DNA of 64,000 nucleotides from Bacteroides sp. (GCA_036351255.1 JAZBOS010000094.1:62001-126000), one strand, 5' to 3'. Counted from the first letter of the stretch, positions 49,741-59,877 are shown. The notes: a model not told the origin generated them from the letters alone. Translations and numbers: made by a program.

Positions 49741-52545
49741 TCAATGGGCTTCGAGCCAATTATTGCCGGTGCTCATTTCAACCAGCACGGGCACATCTAG
49801 TTGCATGGCATTTTTCATCTTGTCTTCCACCAGGGCTTTCATTTCATCCACCTCGTCGAGCTGCACTTCAAAAACCAGTTCGTCATGGACCTGCATCAGC
49901 ATGCGCGACTTCATTTGTTTCTCCTTCATTTCGCGGTGGATGGCGATCATGGCTAGTTTGATCATATCGGCTGCTGAGCCCTGCACCGGGGCGTTGATGG
50001 CGTTGCGTTCGGCAAAACCCCGCTGCATGGCATTGCCGCTGTTGATGTCCTTGATGTAACGGCGGCGCCCCATGATGGTTGAAACATATTCGTGGGTACG
50101 CGCAAATTCAATGGTTTCGTTCATATAACGTTTGATGCCCGGGTACTTCTCAAAATACTGGTCGATGATCTGGGCAGCTTCCTGCTTGGGGATGTTGAGC
50201 CTGTCGGCCAGCCCGAAAGCTGAAATCCCGTATACGATGCCGAAGTTGACGGTCTTGGCATTGCGCCGCATCTCGCGGGTCACCTCATCAAGGCTTAGCT
50301 CGTAAACCTTGGCGGCAGTGGCGGTGTGGATGTCGAGGTTTTGTCGAAACGCCTCCATCATGGCTTCATCCTTGCTGAGGGAAGCGATGATGCGCAGCTC
50401 GATTTGGCTGTAGTCCGCAGCCAGTAAAGTAAATTCCTTATTGACCGGCACAAAGGCTTTCCTGATTAGCCGGCCTTCCTCGGTGCGAATGGGAATGTTT
50501 TGCAGGTTGGGGTTGTTCGATGACAACCTGCCCGTGGCAGCTACTGCCTGGTTGTAAGAGGTGTGGATGCGACCGGTTTTGGGATTGACCAGTTTGGGCA
50601 GGGAATCCACGTAAGTCGATTTCAACTTGGTTAGCGAACGGTAATCGAGTATCTTGTTGATGATGGGGTGTTTGTCGGCCAGTTTCGACAACACATCTTC
50701 AGAGGTGCTGTATTGTTTGGTCTTGGTTTTTTTCGCCTTTTCCGACACTTTCAGCCTCACAAAAAGAATCTCGCCCAATTGTTTTGGGGACCCGATATTG
50801 AAGCGGACGCCTGCCAGCTCGTATATCTCCTGTTCAATGTCTGAAATTTGTTTTTCCAGCAATTTTGAATAATCGTCGAGGGCTTTTTCGTTGATGCTTA
50901 CTCCGTGGCGTTCCATCTCGGCCAGGACGGGAATAAGCGGCGTCTCAACCGTATGGAAAAGATCAAGGAGGTTTTGTTCTTTCAGCATGGGCTCAAAGAC
51001 CTCACGCAGCTGCAGGGTAATGTCAGCGTCTTCGCAGGCATAGGCTGTAACCTTTTCGATGGGGACCTCACGCATACTTAGCTGCCCCTTGCCCTTACGG
51101 CCGATAAGCGCTTCGATGCTTACCGGGGAATAGTCCAGGTAACTCTGCGCCAGCGCGTCCATGTTGTGCCGCATGTCGGGTTGTAGGAGGTAATGCGCCA
51201 GCATGGTGTCGAACAGCTTTCCTTCGGTCAGGATGCTGTAATTGCGCAGTACGGCAATGTCGAACTTGAGGTTTTGTCCGGTTTTTTCGATGGCTGGGTC
51301 TTCGAAAACGGGGCGAAGGGTTTTGGCCAGTGACAACGATTCTTTTTGGTCTTCAGGGAAAGGCAAATACCATGCCTGCCCGGGCTTCAGACAGAAGGCG
51401 ATTCCCGTTAACTGGGCTTCGATAACATCGAGGCCGGTAGTCTCGGTGTCAAAGCAGAAATGTTTTTCCTTGCGGATTCGTGCCAGCAGTTCTTCAAGGG
51501 GCTTTCCCGTCTCCAGGGTCTTGTAATCCTTTTCTTTAAGTAGTTTTTCCAGCTTTTCTTCGGCGGAAGCTTCGTCATCAAAGAGCCCTGTGCCGCCAAA
51601 GAGATCCATTTGCCCGGTCTGGGCAACGGCCTGGCGGGCTTTTTCCTCGGGAATCATTTCGGTATCCGTAAAAAGCCTTTTGGCAAAGGTTCGGAACTCA
51701 AGTTCTTCGAAGAGGGGGAGTAGGGCCTTGGGATTGGGGTCTTTCAGGCGCAGGGCTTCCACGTCGAATGCCACAGGCACATCCAGAATAATGGTGGCGA
51801 GTTTTTTAGAGAGAATGGCTTGTTCGGAATAGGCGCGCAGGTTTTCCTGGCTTCTTTTTTCTTTTACCTGGTCGACGTTTTCCAGGAGGTTTTCGATGGA
51901 ATCAAATTCCTGGATCAGGTTTTTGGCTTTCTTTTCGCCGATACCGGGCACGCCAGGGATGTTATCAGAGGCATCGCCCCAGAGCCCCAGCAGGTCAATG
52001 ACCTGTTCAGGCCGTTCAATGCCATATCTTTCACACACTTGCTTTACGCCCCAGATCTCGGCGCCATTGCCCATGCGGGCAGGTTTATACATGAAAATGT
52101 TTTCTGAAACCAATTGCCCGAAGTCCTTGTCAGGCGTCATCATAAATACCTGGAAGCCTTCTCGCTCGGCCTTCTTGGCCAAAGTGCCGATGATGTCGTC
52201 AGCTTCATAGCCGTCCATGGCAATCACCGGGATATTGAAGCCTTCCACCAATTGTCGGATATATGGCAGGGAGGCAATGATGTCTTCTGGTACCTCCAGA
52301 CGTTGGGCCTTATATTCGGCAAAGTCGGTATGTCTGACCGTAGGGGCTTTCGAGTCAAAAGCCACGGCGATATGGGTAGGGTTTTCCTTTTTTAGCACCT
52401 CGGTAAGGGTGTTGGCAAAACCAAGGATGGCTGAGGTGTTCAATCCTTTGGAGTTAATCCTGGGGTTTTTGCTGAAAGCATAATATGCCCGATAGATAAG
52501 GGCCATGGCATCGAGCAGGAAAAGCTTCTTTTGGGGGGTTGACAT
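49741..52545 (-). CDS. polA: DNA polymerase I
   Basis: 934 residues. The 5'-3' exonuclease domain covers about 1-300 (LFLLDAMALIYRAYYAF, MDGYEADDIIGTLAKKAE, WGDASDNIPGVPGIGEKKAK). The proofreading 3'-5' exonuclease domain covers about 335-530 and has FDTETTG and ACEDADITLQL, so it looks active. The polymerase domain (about 560-934) has DYSQIELRIIASLSKDEAM, TVNFGIVYGISAFGLADRL, NAPVQGSAADMIKLAMIAIH and VHDELVFEV. It fills gaps, removes RNA primers and repairs DNA. It appears full-length and single-copy in this window, with its own terminator and promoter. Confidence 0.96.
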   Translation of the reverse strand: MSTPQKKLFLLDAMALIYRAYYAFSKNPRINSKGLNTSAILGFANTLTEVLKKENPTHIAVAFDSKAPTVRHTDFAEYKAQRLEVPEDIIASLPYIRQLVEGFNIPVIAMDGYEADDIIGTLAKKAEREGFQVFMMTPDKDFGQLVSENIFMYKPARMGNGAEIWGVKQVCERYGIERPEQVIDLLGLWGDASDNIPGVPGIGEKKAKNLIQEFDSIENLLENVDQVKEKRSQENLRAYSEQAILSKKLATIILDVPVAFDVEALRLKDPNPKALLPLFEELEFRTFAKRLFTDTEMIPEEKARQAVAQTGQMDLFGGTGLFDDEASAEEKLEKLLKEKDYKTLETGKPLEELLARIRKEKHFCFDTETTGLDVIEAQLTGIAFCLKPGQAWYLPFPEDQKESLSLAKTLRPVFEDPAIEKTGQNLKFDIAVLRNYSILTEGKLFDTMLAHYLLQPDMRHNMDALAQSYLDYSPVSIEALIGRKGKGQLSMREVPIEKVTAYACEDADITLQLREVFEPMLKEQNLLDLFHTVETPLIPVLAEMERHGVSINEKALDDYSKLLEKQISDIEQEIYELAGVRFNIGSPKQLGEILFVRLKVSEKAKKTKTKQYSTSEDVLSKLADKHPIINKILDYRSLTKLKSTYVDSLPKLVNPKTGRIHTSYNQAVAATGRLSSNNPNLQNIPIRTEEGRLIRKAFVPVNKEFTLLAADYSQIELRIIASLSKDEAMMEAFRQNLDIHTATAAKVYELSLDEVTREMRRNAKTVNFGIVYGISAFGLADRLNIPKQEAAQIIDQYFEKYPGIKRYMNETIEFARTHEYVSTIMGRRRYIKDINSGNAMQRGFAERNAINAPVQGSAADMIKLAMIAIHREMKEKQMKSRMLMQVHDELVFEVQLDEVDEMKALVEDKMKNAMQLDVPVLVEMSTGNNWLEAH

Positions 52546-52560
52546 CGGCTGTGTTTTTTA

Positions 52561-52594
52561 CAAAGATAATTAACAATCATCAGGGCATGGCAAA
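52561..52594 (-). promoter_or_regulatory. candidate Bacteroidota promoter of polA
   Basis: On the minus strand TTTG (52594-52591), 22 bp, then TATCTTTG (52568-52561), a full match to TAnnTTTG, 15 bp before the polA ATG. The predicted leader would be very short. Confidence 0.45.
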
Positions 52595-52600
52595 AAATAC

Positions 52601-52624
52601 AAAAGCCCGGTAGAACCGGGCTTT
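52601..52624 (-). terminator. hairpin terminator after the TonB-dependent receptor gene
   Basis: Perfect 9-bp stem aaagcccgg (52602-52610) and ccgggcttt (52616-52624) with a 5-nt loop. On the minus strand it ends in T and is followed by a further T-rich stretch (gtatttttt). It lies 87 bp past the receptor stop and overlaps the polA upstream region. Confidence 0.7.
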
Positions 52625-52710
52625 GCAAACAAACCAAAACAACATGAAGAGAAATATATAGGGGGATATTAAGGTTTCTCTTCTTATTTTATCAAATGCC
52701 GTGCCAAAGT

Positions 52711-54951
52711 TTAAAAAAACCAGCGGTAGGCCAGATTTAAATTTCTGCCCGGCATAAGATAATTGCGGTCTTCCATGCGCGAAAGGTGATCGCGATAGCT
52801 GGTGTTCAGGAGGTTGTCGGCACGCAGGATGATGACGTGGTGGCCAGCCTGCGAGAGTCTAATACCAGCAGAAAGTCCAATAAAGCTATAGCCATCGGTG
52901 GGCAACTCTTCTGCTGCGATTTTGTTTTGGGCCGAAGTAGCCAGAAACTTGCCGCCAAGCCATCCCCAGCCCAGGTCATACTCCAGGTCGGCCCTGAAGC
53001 GCAGGGGAGGCATGAAAGGCAAGTTCTCCTTTCCATTGCCAATGCGGCGCCCCGACACATAATCGAGGCCCAGACCAATCCTCAGGGTTTCCAGGGGATT
53101 CCACCCCAGGGAGAGCTCGCCACCCATCAGGCGGGCTTCATCCCCTTCGTAAACAAAGATCGGAAAGCTGCTCGTGGGATCAGTTTCACCAGTGGGCTGA
53201 AAAATAATGAAGTTATAGAAATGGTTGACGAAGGTGGCCAGCTCCATTTCCAGCTTGTTTCCGGCATAGCGAATGAAGAAATCGCCTCCGTTTCCGATCT
53301 CATCCTTCAGGGCGGTGTTTCCGATCTCGAAGACGCCTGCACCCAGGTGTACCCCATTGGCAAAGAGTTCCTGTATGTTAGGATTGCGGTGCGAGCGGGC
53401 AAACTGCCCGCCGATCTCCCAACCGGGCAGGGGGCGGTGGTTCACCCCAATGGAGCCCGAATAGTTGAGGGCATTCCGGGTGTTTTCGGCAGAAGTAAAG
53501 ACTTCGTTGGGGATGGCGCTGGTGTGCTGGAAGTCGAAACGGATGCCTGCCTGAAGACGGAAAATGTCGCTGAGGGGGATTTCCTGAAAAGTGAAAACCC
53601 CCAGGGCCATGCGACGCTCACCAGGGGTAAAAGCCTCAAAGCCGGTGACGTCGAGATGATGGGCGTAGAGACTCAGCCCCATTGCTCCACGGGCAAAGAG
53701 GCTGTAAGGCTTATGCTGAATGGTCGCCGTGCTGCTGAAGGTATGTTTCTTAAACGAAAGGCCAATGGTTTCCTCCTGGATACCATCAGATTCCGTGAAC
53801 TCCAGCTCATCTTGCAGCATGCGGGAAGCATTGAAACGGATCTGACCCTTGTCAAAAAAACCATTGCGCTGGTAATTCCAGCGGCCCTGCAAGGTTTGCC
53901 GTTGCATTTCAATTTCCACTTTCTCATCCGGGTGAAAGCTATGACCCGGCAAGCCGTAATGCTGGCCGGCCATTGAAAGGCTGAGGCCCCCAAGGTTTTG
54001 ACCCTTGTTGAATCCAAAGCCCAGTGAACCATCGTAGTTATTCATATAGGTACCGGGAATACTTCCTGCAGGGGTGTTTGTATTTCCTGATTTGCGGTAG
54101 GAGAACCTTGCAGAGGCGGCCCAGGGGTCACGGCTGTGGGTAATCCGACCGAATCCCGCCCCCATAGTATTTACGGAGGCACCCTGAAGGGAGAGGATGC
54201 CGGAGGTACCGGGGTCGGTATCATCAGGGATGTCGGTGGTCATCAGGTTGATTACACCGCCCAGGGCGCTTGAGCCATACAGCAGGCTGGCAGGTCCCCT
54301 GACGACTTCAACCCGGCTTGCTGCCAGGGGGTCGAGGGCAATAGAATGGTCGGCCGAGGTCTCAGAGATGTCACCCATCCGCTCGCCATTCTGCAGCACC
54401 AGGATCCGGTCGCCGTCGAGGCCGCGGATCACCGGCCGGGCAGGCGCTGAGCCCATGCTGCGCATGGTTATGCCGGATTCGCCGTTAAGCATTTCGCCAA
54501 AGCTGGCTTCACTGCGCCGCTGCAGGTCTTCGCCCGTGAAACGCTTGTCGGGTTGGTAACGAAAGCCGCTGGCCGTAGGGGATGCCGTGATGATAATCTC
54601 ATCGAGGGCAATGTGGGTTGAACTTACAGCGATGTCCAACTCTAGAGTGCGCTGGGCAATGGCGGTGAATGGCATCCGGGTGGTTTCGTAACCCATCCCC
54701 TGCACAATGAGGACGTGTTCGCCCACAGGAAGGTTGGTCAGCATGTAATGCCCTGAGGCGTCGGTGATGGTTCCGATCCGGGTGCCCTCAATCAACAAAT
54801 TGATGAAGGGGATGTGTTCGCCCGTTTCGGTATCGATCACGTGACCAAACAAGTTGGCATCGGTGACCGGGCGGGACTCTGCCGGATTGGCAAATTGAGG
54901 ATGAATTATCCAAAAATTCAGGATGAAAAGGATAAGCAATATTTTTTTCAT
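52711..54951 (-). CDS. TonB-dependent receptor, likely zinc/metal (ZnuD-like)
   Basis: 746 residues from ATG 54951; an upstream start at 54978 adds nine residues before the signal peptide (KKILLILFILNFWIIHPQFA). A carboxypeptidase-regulatory-like domain (about 30-115, LFGHVIDTETGEHIPFINLL) precedes the plug (MRSMGSAPARPVIRGLDGDR, ILVLQNGERMGDISETSADH, SRVEVVRGPASLLYGSSALG) and a 22-strand-type barrel ending AYRWFF. The plug motif with GERMGDISETSADHS resembles the ZnuD-type metal receptors. A small His-rich membrane protein gene lies just upstream on the same strand, which also suggests a metal. This is an inference; the substrate is not proven. Confidence 0.85.
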   Translation of the reverse strand: MKKILLILFILNFWIIHPQFANPAESRPVTDANLFGHVIDTETGEHIPFINLLIEGTRIGTITDASGHYMLTNLPVGEHVLIVQGMGYETTRMPFTAIAQRTLELDIAVSSTHIALDEIIITASPTASGFRYQPDKRFTGEDLQRRSEASFGEMLNGESGITMRSMGSAPARPVIRGLDGDRILVLQNGERMGDISETSADHSIALDPLAASRVEVVRGPASLLYGSSALGGVINLMTTDIPDDTDPGTSGILSLQGASVNTMGAGFGRITHSRDPWAASARFSYRKSGNTNTPAGSIPGTYMNNYDGSLGFGFNKGQNLGGLSLSMAGQHYGLPGHSFHPDEKVEIEMQRQTLQGRWNYQRNGFFDKGQIRFNASRMLQDELEFTESDGIQEETIGLSFKKHTFSSTATIQHKPYSLFARGAMGLSLYAHHLDVTGFEAFTPGERRMALGVFTFQEIPLSDIFRLQAGIRFDFQHTSAIPNEVFTSAENTRNALNYSGSIGVNHRPLPGWEIGGQFARSHRNPNIQELFANGVHLGAGVFEIGNTALKDEIGNGGDFFIRYAGNKLEMELATFVNHFYNFIIFQPTGETDPTSSFPIFVYEGDEARLMGGELSLGWNPLETLRIGLGLDYVSGRRIGNGKENLPFMPPLRFRADLEYDLGWGWLGGKFLATSAQNKIAAEELPTDGYSFIGLSAGIRLSQAGHHVIILRADNLLNTSYRDHLSRMEDRNYLMPGRNLNLAYRWFF

Positions 54952-55074
54952 ATCTGTCTGCAAATAATTGACTTTCAATGATCATACTCTGCAAAAACAA
55001 TACCCTGTCGGGGATCTTGCAGTAATATAAATTGGATTAGGGAAAGGGGGGCGAGTCAGGTGATGACCCTTGTT

Positions 55075-55446
55075 TTAAAGAATGGGGGGTGGTGCTCTGA
55101 GGAGGCTCAGAGAGCCATGAAACTGCTTAAAGTAAGGGGGAGAAGGTAAGATGGCCCTCAGAAAGGGCCTTACAGGGAAAAAAAACAGCAATGCTGCTAC
55201 AACAACCAAAAGGGTTACTAGATTGGATTTCTGCGCAAGGGCAAAGTATTCGAACGCGGAATGCTGGTGCTGCTGATAGGGGGTCCCTGGAATTTGGTCT
55301 TTCTGGTAGGGGTGGGCGTGCTCGACCACCAGCCCATTGTTGAGCACGTGTAAATGCCAGTTGGCTGCCTGGTTATAATATAACGCAAGCACCATCGGGA
55401 TAAGGATCCAGAGAATGTTTCGGTGTATGCCCTTGCGGAATGCCAT
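55075..55446 (-). CDS. small His-rich membrane protein
   Basis: 123 residues from ATG 55446 (MAFRKGIHRNILW); an alternative start at 55509 adds 21 residues. Two membrane segments, about 11-25 and 75-91 by this numbering, enclose a periplasmic loop with six His in pairs: WHLH, EHAH and HQH. A pattern of this kind could bind Zn2+ or Cu2+. I know similar proteins beside TonB receptors in other Bacteroidota but no function is established. The C-terminal tail is short and Pro-rich. It precedes the receptor gene by about 123 bp, probably in one transcript. Confidence 0.65.
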   Translation of the reverse strand: MAFRKGIHRNILWILIPMVLALYYNQAANWHLHVLNNGLVVEHAHPYQKDQIPGTPYQQHQHSAFEYFALAQKSNLVTLLVVVAALLFFFPVRPFLRAILPSPPYFKQFHGSLSLLRAPPPIL

Positions 55447-55621
55447 GAAGGAACCAAGTGATTTTTGATGCAACTTTAACAATAAATCATGCCAAATGTT
55501 TACATACACTCTGGTTAAAGAAATTTTTTATTGTTGGTGAATTATGTTCTTATTGTATTTATTGAATAATCATAAGTATTTCAATACATTCTGATTTATA
55601 AAGCCTTGAATTTTTTTTGGT

Positions 55622-55629
55622 TATATTTG
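55622..55629 (+). promoter_or_regulatory. candidate -7 element of the C69 dipeptidase gene
   Basis: TATATTTG matches TAnnTTTG, 36 bp before the ATG in an A/T-rich divergent region. No -33 TTG lies at the right spacing (the nearest is 13 bp away). Confidence 0.35.
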
Positions 55630-55665
55630 CGATCCCGAAAAAATCAATCATCAATATAAAAAGCA

Positions 55666-57402
55666 ATGAAACATTCCATTCGTATCCTGTTTGTATTCTT
55701 TTTCAGCCTGATCAGCCTTGCTGTCCTGGCCTGCACGAGTTACTTGGTGACGCCCGGCGCCTCGGCGGATGGGTCATCAATGATCAGCTATGCTGCCGAT
55801 TCGCACATCCGCTATGGGGAATTGTATTACCTTCCGGGGGGTCCTCAGCCCGAGGAATCCTATTATCAGGCTTATTATCGGGGAACCCATAAGCCCCTGG
55901 CGAAAATTCCCAACCCGCCTTATCTGTACACCGTGATTGGGTTTATGAATGAGAAACAGGTAGCCATTGGGGAGACCACCTTTGGGGGACGTCCTGAACT
56001 GAACGATACCACCGGGGGTATTGATTATGGCAGCCTGATGTTTATGGCCATGCAGCGAGGGGCTACGGCCCGTGAAGCCATAAAGGTTATTGCCGAGCTG
56101 GTTGAGGAATACGGCTATTACGGCGGGGGTGAATCCTTTTCCATTGCCGACCCAAATGAAGTCTGGATCATGGAGATCGTTGGCAAAGGGACTGATTGGC
56201 AGTACGACCAAAGCAAGGGCGAATATTACAATGCCGATAAAGGAGCATTGTGGGTAGCTATCCGCATTCCTGACGGTTACATATCAGCCCATGCCAACCA
56301 GGCCCGCATCATGCAGTTTGACCGGGAAAATCTTACGACCTCTATTAGCAGCAAGAACCTGCACCTCATCAACGAGCCCGGCATATCTACGGTATATGCC
56401 CACGATGTGGTTAGCTATGCCCGACGAAAGGGGTATTACGATGGCCCGGATACCGGTTTCAGCTTCTCAGACACCTATGCTCCCCTTGATTTTGGTGCCC
56501 TGAGGTTTTGCGAAGCCAGGGTGTGGAGCATGTTCAAGGAAGTCAACAGCGACATGGAGCCCTATATGGACTATGCCATGGGATATGATACGGACGAACG
56601 CATGCCGCTATACATCAAGCCGGAGCGTAAACTGTCGGTGCAAGACCTGATGAGCTTCAAACGCGATCACCTGGATGGAACCGATTTTGATATGAGTGTT
56701 GACATTGGTGCTGGTCCCTGGGGCTTGCCTTATCGCTGGCGTCCCATGACCTGGGAAGTGGATGGCAAACAATACTTCCACGAACGCACCACGGCCACTC
56801 AACAAACGGCCTTTTCTTATATTGCACAGTTGCGCAGGGACTACCCGGACCCGGTAGGAGGCCTCCTTTGGTTTGGGGTCGATGATGCCAATTCAACGGT
56901 CTATGTCCCGATGTATGCAGGGATGCAACGGGCCCCCCGCAGCTATGCCGAAGGCAACGGTCATATCCTTGAGTATTCTGACGATGCCGCTTTCTGGGTA
57001 TTTAATAAGGTAGCCCACTTAGCCTACCTGCGTTACAGCATGATCATACCCGACGTACTGAAGGTACAGCAAGAGCTGGAGGATCGCTTCTTTACAATGG
57101 TACCTGCCATTGACCAAACCGCAACAGCATTGTATCAGGAAGATCCTGAAATGGCCAAAGCTTTTGTGACGGAGTTTTCCGTGAACTCAGCCGATTACAC
57201 GGTACAAAAATGGGAGGAATTGTTTCGTTTCCTGATGGTGAAACACCTGGATGGCAACCTGAAGCGTGAGGAAAACGGTGAGTTCCTGACCAATCGCTAT
57301 GGACGCTATCCCCAGGTGGAACATCCCCAGTACCCCGAATGGTGGCTGCGGCTTATCATTGAAGTGACCGGTGATAAATTTCTGGTTCCAGGTCAAGACT
57401 AA
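55666..57402 (+). CDS. peptidase C69 family dipeptidase
   Basis: 578 residues. A signal peptide ends in LAVLA and is followed directly by Cys23, the N-terminal nucleophile exposed on processing (CTSYLVTPGASADGSSMISY). Other conserved parts are AIGETTFGGRPELND, FSIADPNEVWIMEIVGKG, WVAIRIPDGYISAHANQARI and the later WVFNKVAHLAYLRYSMI. Members of family C69 (PepD-like) cleave dipeptides. With a signal peptide the enzyme should work in the periplasm or outside. It ends at the bidirectional terminator and converges on the OmpA-family gene. Confidence 0.93.
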   Translation: MKHSIRILFVFFFSLISLAVLACTSYLVTPGASADGSSMISYAADSHIRYGELYYLPGGPQPEESYYQAYYRGTHKPLAKIPNPPYLYTVIGFMNEKQVAIGETTFGGRPELNDTTGGIDYGSLMFMAMQRGATAREAIKVIAELVEEYGYYGGGESFSIADPNEVWIMEIVGKGTDWQYDQSKGEYYNADKGALWVAIRIPDGYISAHANQARIMQFDRENLTTSISSKNLHLINEPGISTVYAHDVVSYARRKGYYDGPDTGFSFSDTYAPLDFGALRFCEARVWSMFKEVNSDMEPYMDYAMGYDTDERMPLYIKPERKLSVQDLMSFKRDHLDGTDFDMSVDIGAGPWGLPYRWRPMTWEVDGKQYFHERTTATQQTAFSYIAQLRRDYPDPVGGLLWFGVDDANSTVYVPMYAGMQRAPRSYAEGNGHILEYSDDAAFWVFNKVAHLAYLRYSMIIPDVLKVQQELEDRFFTMVPAIDQTATALYQEDPEMAKAFVTEFSVNSADYTVQKWEELFRFLMVKHLDGNLKREENGEFLTNRYGRYPQVEHPQYPEWWLRLIIEVTGDKFLVPGQD

Positions 57403-57422
57403 AATTCTTTCTGGGGGATAAA

Positions 57423-57458
57423 AAAACAGGGGCTGCAGTCAACTGCAGCCCCTGTTTT
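57423..57458. terminator. bidirectional terminator between convergent genes
   Basis: Perfect stem: aaaacaggggctgcagt (57423-57439) with actgcagcccctgtttt (57442-57458), a loop of two bases (four if the last pair opens). It has A on the left and T on the right, so it can end the dipeptidase (plus) and the OmpA gene (minus). Confidence 0.9.
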
Positions 57459-57473
57459 ATTTTGAATAATCCC

Positions 57474-59744
57474 TTACAAACTTACGATCCAGGCATCGCT
57501 TGTGATGGTTTGCCTTACTTGGGGAAGCTCGGTGCGGGCCTGCTCAAGCATGGGGTAACGGTTGAAATAAACACGGAAGAGTCCTTTTTCCTGCTCTTCG
57601 AGGATTCCGGGAGCTGGCGCTCCTTGTCTTGAGACTTGGTTCATGACCGTTTCAGCCGATCGTTTGTTTCTGAAACTTCCGACAACGATATAATAATCCT
57701 TTGGGTTGGTTGTCTCATTTTGGAGCACGTCCCCTGTTTCTTCAGTCACTTTTTTCCAGAACATAGCCACCCGGCGCTCCCTGGATGCTTTCACACTGTA
57801 AACCGATTCGCTTCGGTTGGCAGGGCTGTCGGAGATTCCTGCAGGAGCCTGGCTGTCGCCATAAGCCTTGTCAACAAAACGAAGGCTGCCGTCAGCCAGG
57901 TAAGTCGTCAAGGCACCATTCTGCCATTGGTTTAAGAAATTCTTCACGGAGGCATTCCTCCGTTCTGACAGGCGGACGTTGTATTCGTTTGAGGCCAGTG
58001 GGCTGGCATAGGCAGCCAGGTCAATGAGGAACTTTTCGCCATTTTTAAGTTCTTCGAAGAGGAAGCGTGCAAACTGGTCGAGTTCCTGCATGCCTCCTTC
58101 CACATCGGTAAAGAAAGCATTGAGGTCTTCCTGAGAGCTAACCGTTTGCTGCCGATAGGTAGAACGGGCTTCCAGGAAGTTCCTGTGGGTTTGATCATAT
58201 CCCCTGATGGCTGACAGGCCACCTTGAACGGCTGCAGGTACATCGTTTTCAAAATACAGGATAATGGTACCGGATGTGGGCTTGGGTACCTCTGCCACAA
58301 TGGGTTCAGTGCGTTTCTCCAGTGAGAAGGTAATCTTATAGTGGGTCCCGGAAATCTCAAACGCGCTGGTAATCATTTCCAGGGTGTTGTATTCTGGTTT
58401 GCTGATATCAAACTGGAATTCCGGGACATCGGCCACGCTTTTGAACATATTCGCCTCCCCGGTATTGTCGGTGAGGACACTGCCCGAAATACTCCTGCCG
58501 TATGAAGAGAAGGCTACCAGGGCACCTTCAATGGGGTCGCCGGTTTCCTTGTCAACCACTTTTGCAATGAAGAAATATTCCACAGGAGCCGGAATGGGGA
58601 TCTCGAAGGTGTAAATATTATCTCCAAATGTACCACCGGTGCGGTTTGAGGACAAGTATCCCTGATTGGCATTCTCAAAGATCAGGGCAAAGTCGTCGTT
58701 TGCGGTATTGAAGGGTTCGGGGAACAGGGTGCGCAGGCCATCCTTAAAAAGCACCAGGTCAAGACCACCCATAGTCTCTATATGGTTGGTAGAGTAAACC
58801 AGATCGCCTTCAAGGGTAAAGGAAGGGAAGACCTCATCATAGGAGGAGTTCACCACAGGCCCAAGGTTCACAGGAGTCTCCCAGTCTATGCCATTCCACT
58901 TTGCCTTATACAGGTCGAATCCCCCCTGTCCTCCGCGGAAATTTGAGGCAAAGTAAAGAGTGCTTTCCCCATCGTGATAGAAGGGGTGCTGGACTGAGTA
59001 GTTCTCGTTGGCAAAGGGAAATTTTATGCCTTTCTGCCAATCCCCGTTTTCCCTGACAAAATATTCCATATAAAGGTTATGGAAACCATTTTCGTTGGGT
59101 TTTTCATAATTGCGGGTAATGACCACCAGGTTGGTATCAGCTGAAATGGCGATAGGTCCATCGTGCAAACGCGTATTGAGGTCGCGTGGCAGAAACCTGG
59201 GAAGACTCACTGGTTCGCAGTCACCCGTAAAAGCAAAGACATCAAGAAAAGGCTTACTGGTGTAATCGTAGATTCGCCGTGAAGCATTCCGTGAAGAGGT
59301 AACGAAAAGCAGGTCGTTCCATTTGAATGGGGCGAAGTCTTCATTGGCAGAGTTTCCGCAGAAGGTCTGCAAATTGGCATCAAAGGTCCAGCTCTGGTTA
59401 AAATACCCCGTTGGGGTATCGTAAGGCGAGCTGGTGTTCAGCTTCCGGGCCGCATGGGTGTAGTTGCGTTTCTGCTCTGCAGTGGTGACCAGGCCCAGGC
59501 TGTCGGCCTTCTGATATGTCTGCAGGGCCTCCTGATACTTCCCTTCGAAAAAATATACCTCTGCCAGGTTAATGGTAAGGCTATCCTGTCCTGCCTCGAT
59601 GGCTTTCTTGAGATCCGTTTGCACCTTTTCCAGGTCAGCGCCAATCAATTCCGGGGGTAGGATATTTCCCTGCCCGATGGCATAAAACCCCAGGCCAAAA
59701 ACCAGGAAAAGAAAAACGGTCATGTTTTGGTAAAATGTTTTCAT
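57474..59744 (-). CDS. PorE-like OmpA-family protein with propeller and SPOR domain
   Basis: 756 residues. Signal peptide (FLFLVFGLGFYAIGQ), a short TPR-like part (about 45-95, LTINLAEVYFFEGKYQEALQ), a PD40/WD40-like propeller (about 120-385: GQGGFDLYKAKWNG, YSTNHIETMGGLDLVLF, GYLSSNRTGG), a carboxypeptidase-regulatory domain (about 395-470, VVDKETGDPIEGALVAFSSY), an OmpA-like part (about 560-660, LAAYASPLASNEYNVRLSER) and a C-terminal SPOR domain (about 683-756, YYIVVGSFRNKRSAETVM). The order TPR-propeller-regulatory-OmpA matches PorE of P. gingivalis, a T9SS envelope protein binding peptidoglycan; SPOR is an addition and binds stripped glycan strands. It is next to porP/sprF and a giant adhesin. 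Confidence 0.85.
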   Translation of the reverse strand: MKTFYQNMTVFLFLVFGLGFYAIGQGNILPPELIGADLEKVQTDLKKAIEAGQDSLTINLAEVYFFEGKYQEALQTYQKADSLGLVTTAEQKRNYTHAARKLNTSSPYDTPTGYFNQSWTFDANLQTFCGNSANEDFAPFKWNDLLFVTSSRNASRRIYDYTSKPFLDVFAFTGDCEPVSLPRFLPRDLNTRLHDGPIAISADTNLVVITRNYEKPNENGFHNLYMEYFVRENGDWQKGIKFPFANENYSVQHPFYHDGESTLYFASNFRGGQGGFDLYKAKWNGIDWETPVNLGPVVNSSYDEVFPSFTLEGDLVYSTNHIETMGGLDLVLFKDGLRTLFPEPFNTANDDFALIFENANQGYLSSNRTGGTFGDNIYTFEIPIPAPVEYFFIAKVVDKETGDPIEGALVAFSSYGRSISGSVLTDNTGEANMFKSVADVPEFQFDISKPEYNTLEMITSAFEISGTHYKITFSLEKRTEPIVAEVPKPTSGTIILYFENDVPAAVQGGLSAIRGYDQTHRNFLEARSTYRQQTVSSQEDLNAFFTDVEGGMQELDQFARFLFEELKNGEKFLIDLAAYASPLASNEYNVRLSERRNASVKNFLNQWQNGALTTYLADGSLRFVDKAYGDSQAPAGISDSPANRSESVYSVKASRERRVAMFWKKVTEETGDVLQNETTNPKDYYIVVGSFRNKRSAETVMNQVSRQGAPAPGILEEQEKGLFRVYFNRYPMLEQARTELPQVRQTITSDAWIVSL

Positions 59745-59877
59745 ATGGAATAGTTTTTGTCAATACAAAGGTCACATGGAATAACCAGGCAAAAGCACCA
59801 GTCTGATTCTTGAATGCCGGGTTATTTCATTCAAATTTTTTCCTTTTTGTTGTGGTTCAACATGTGTGATTTATTTC

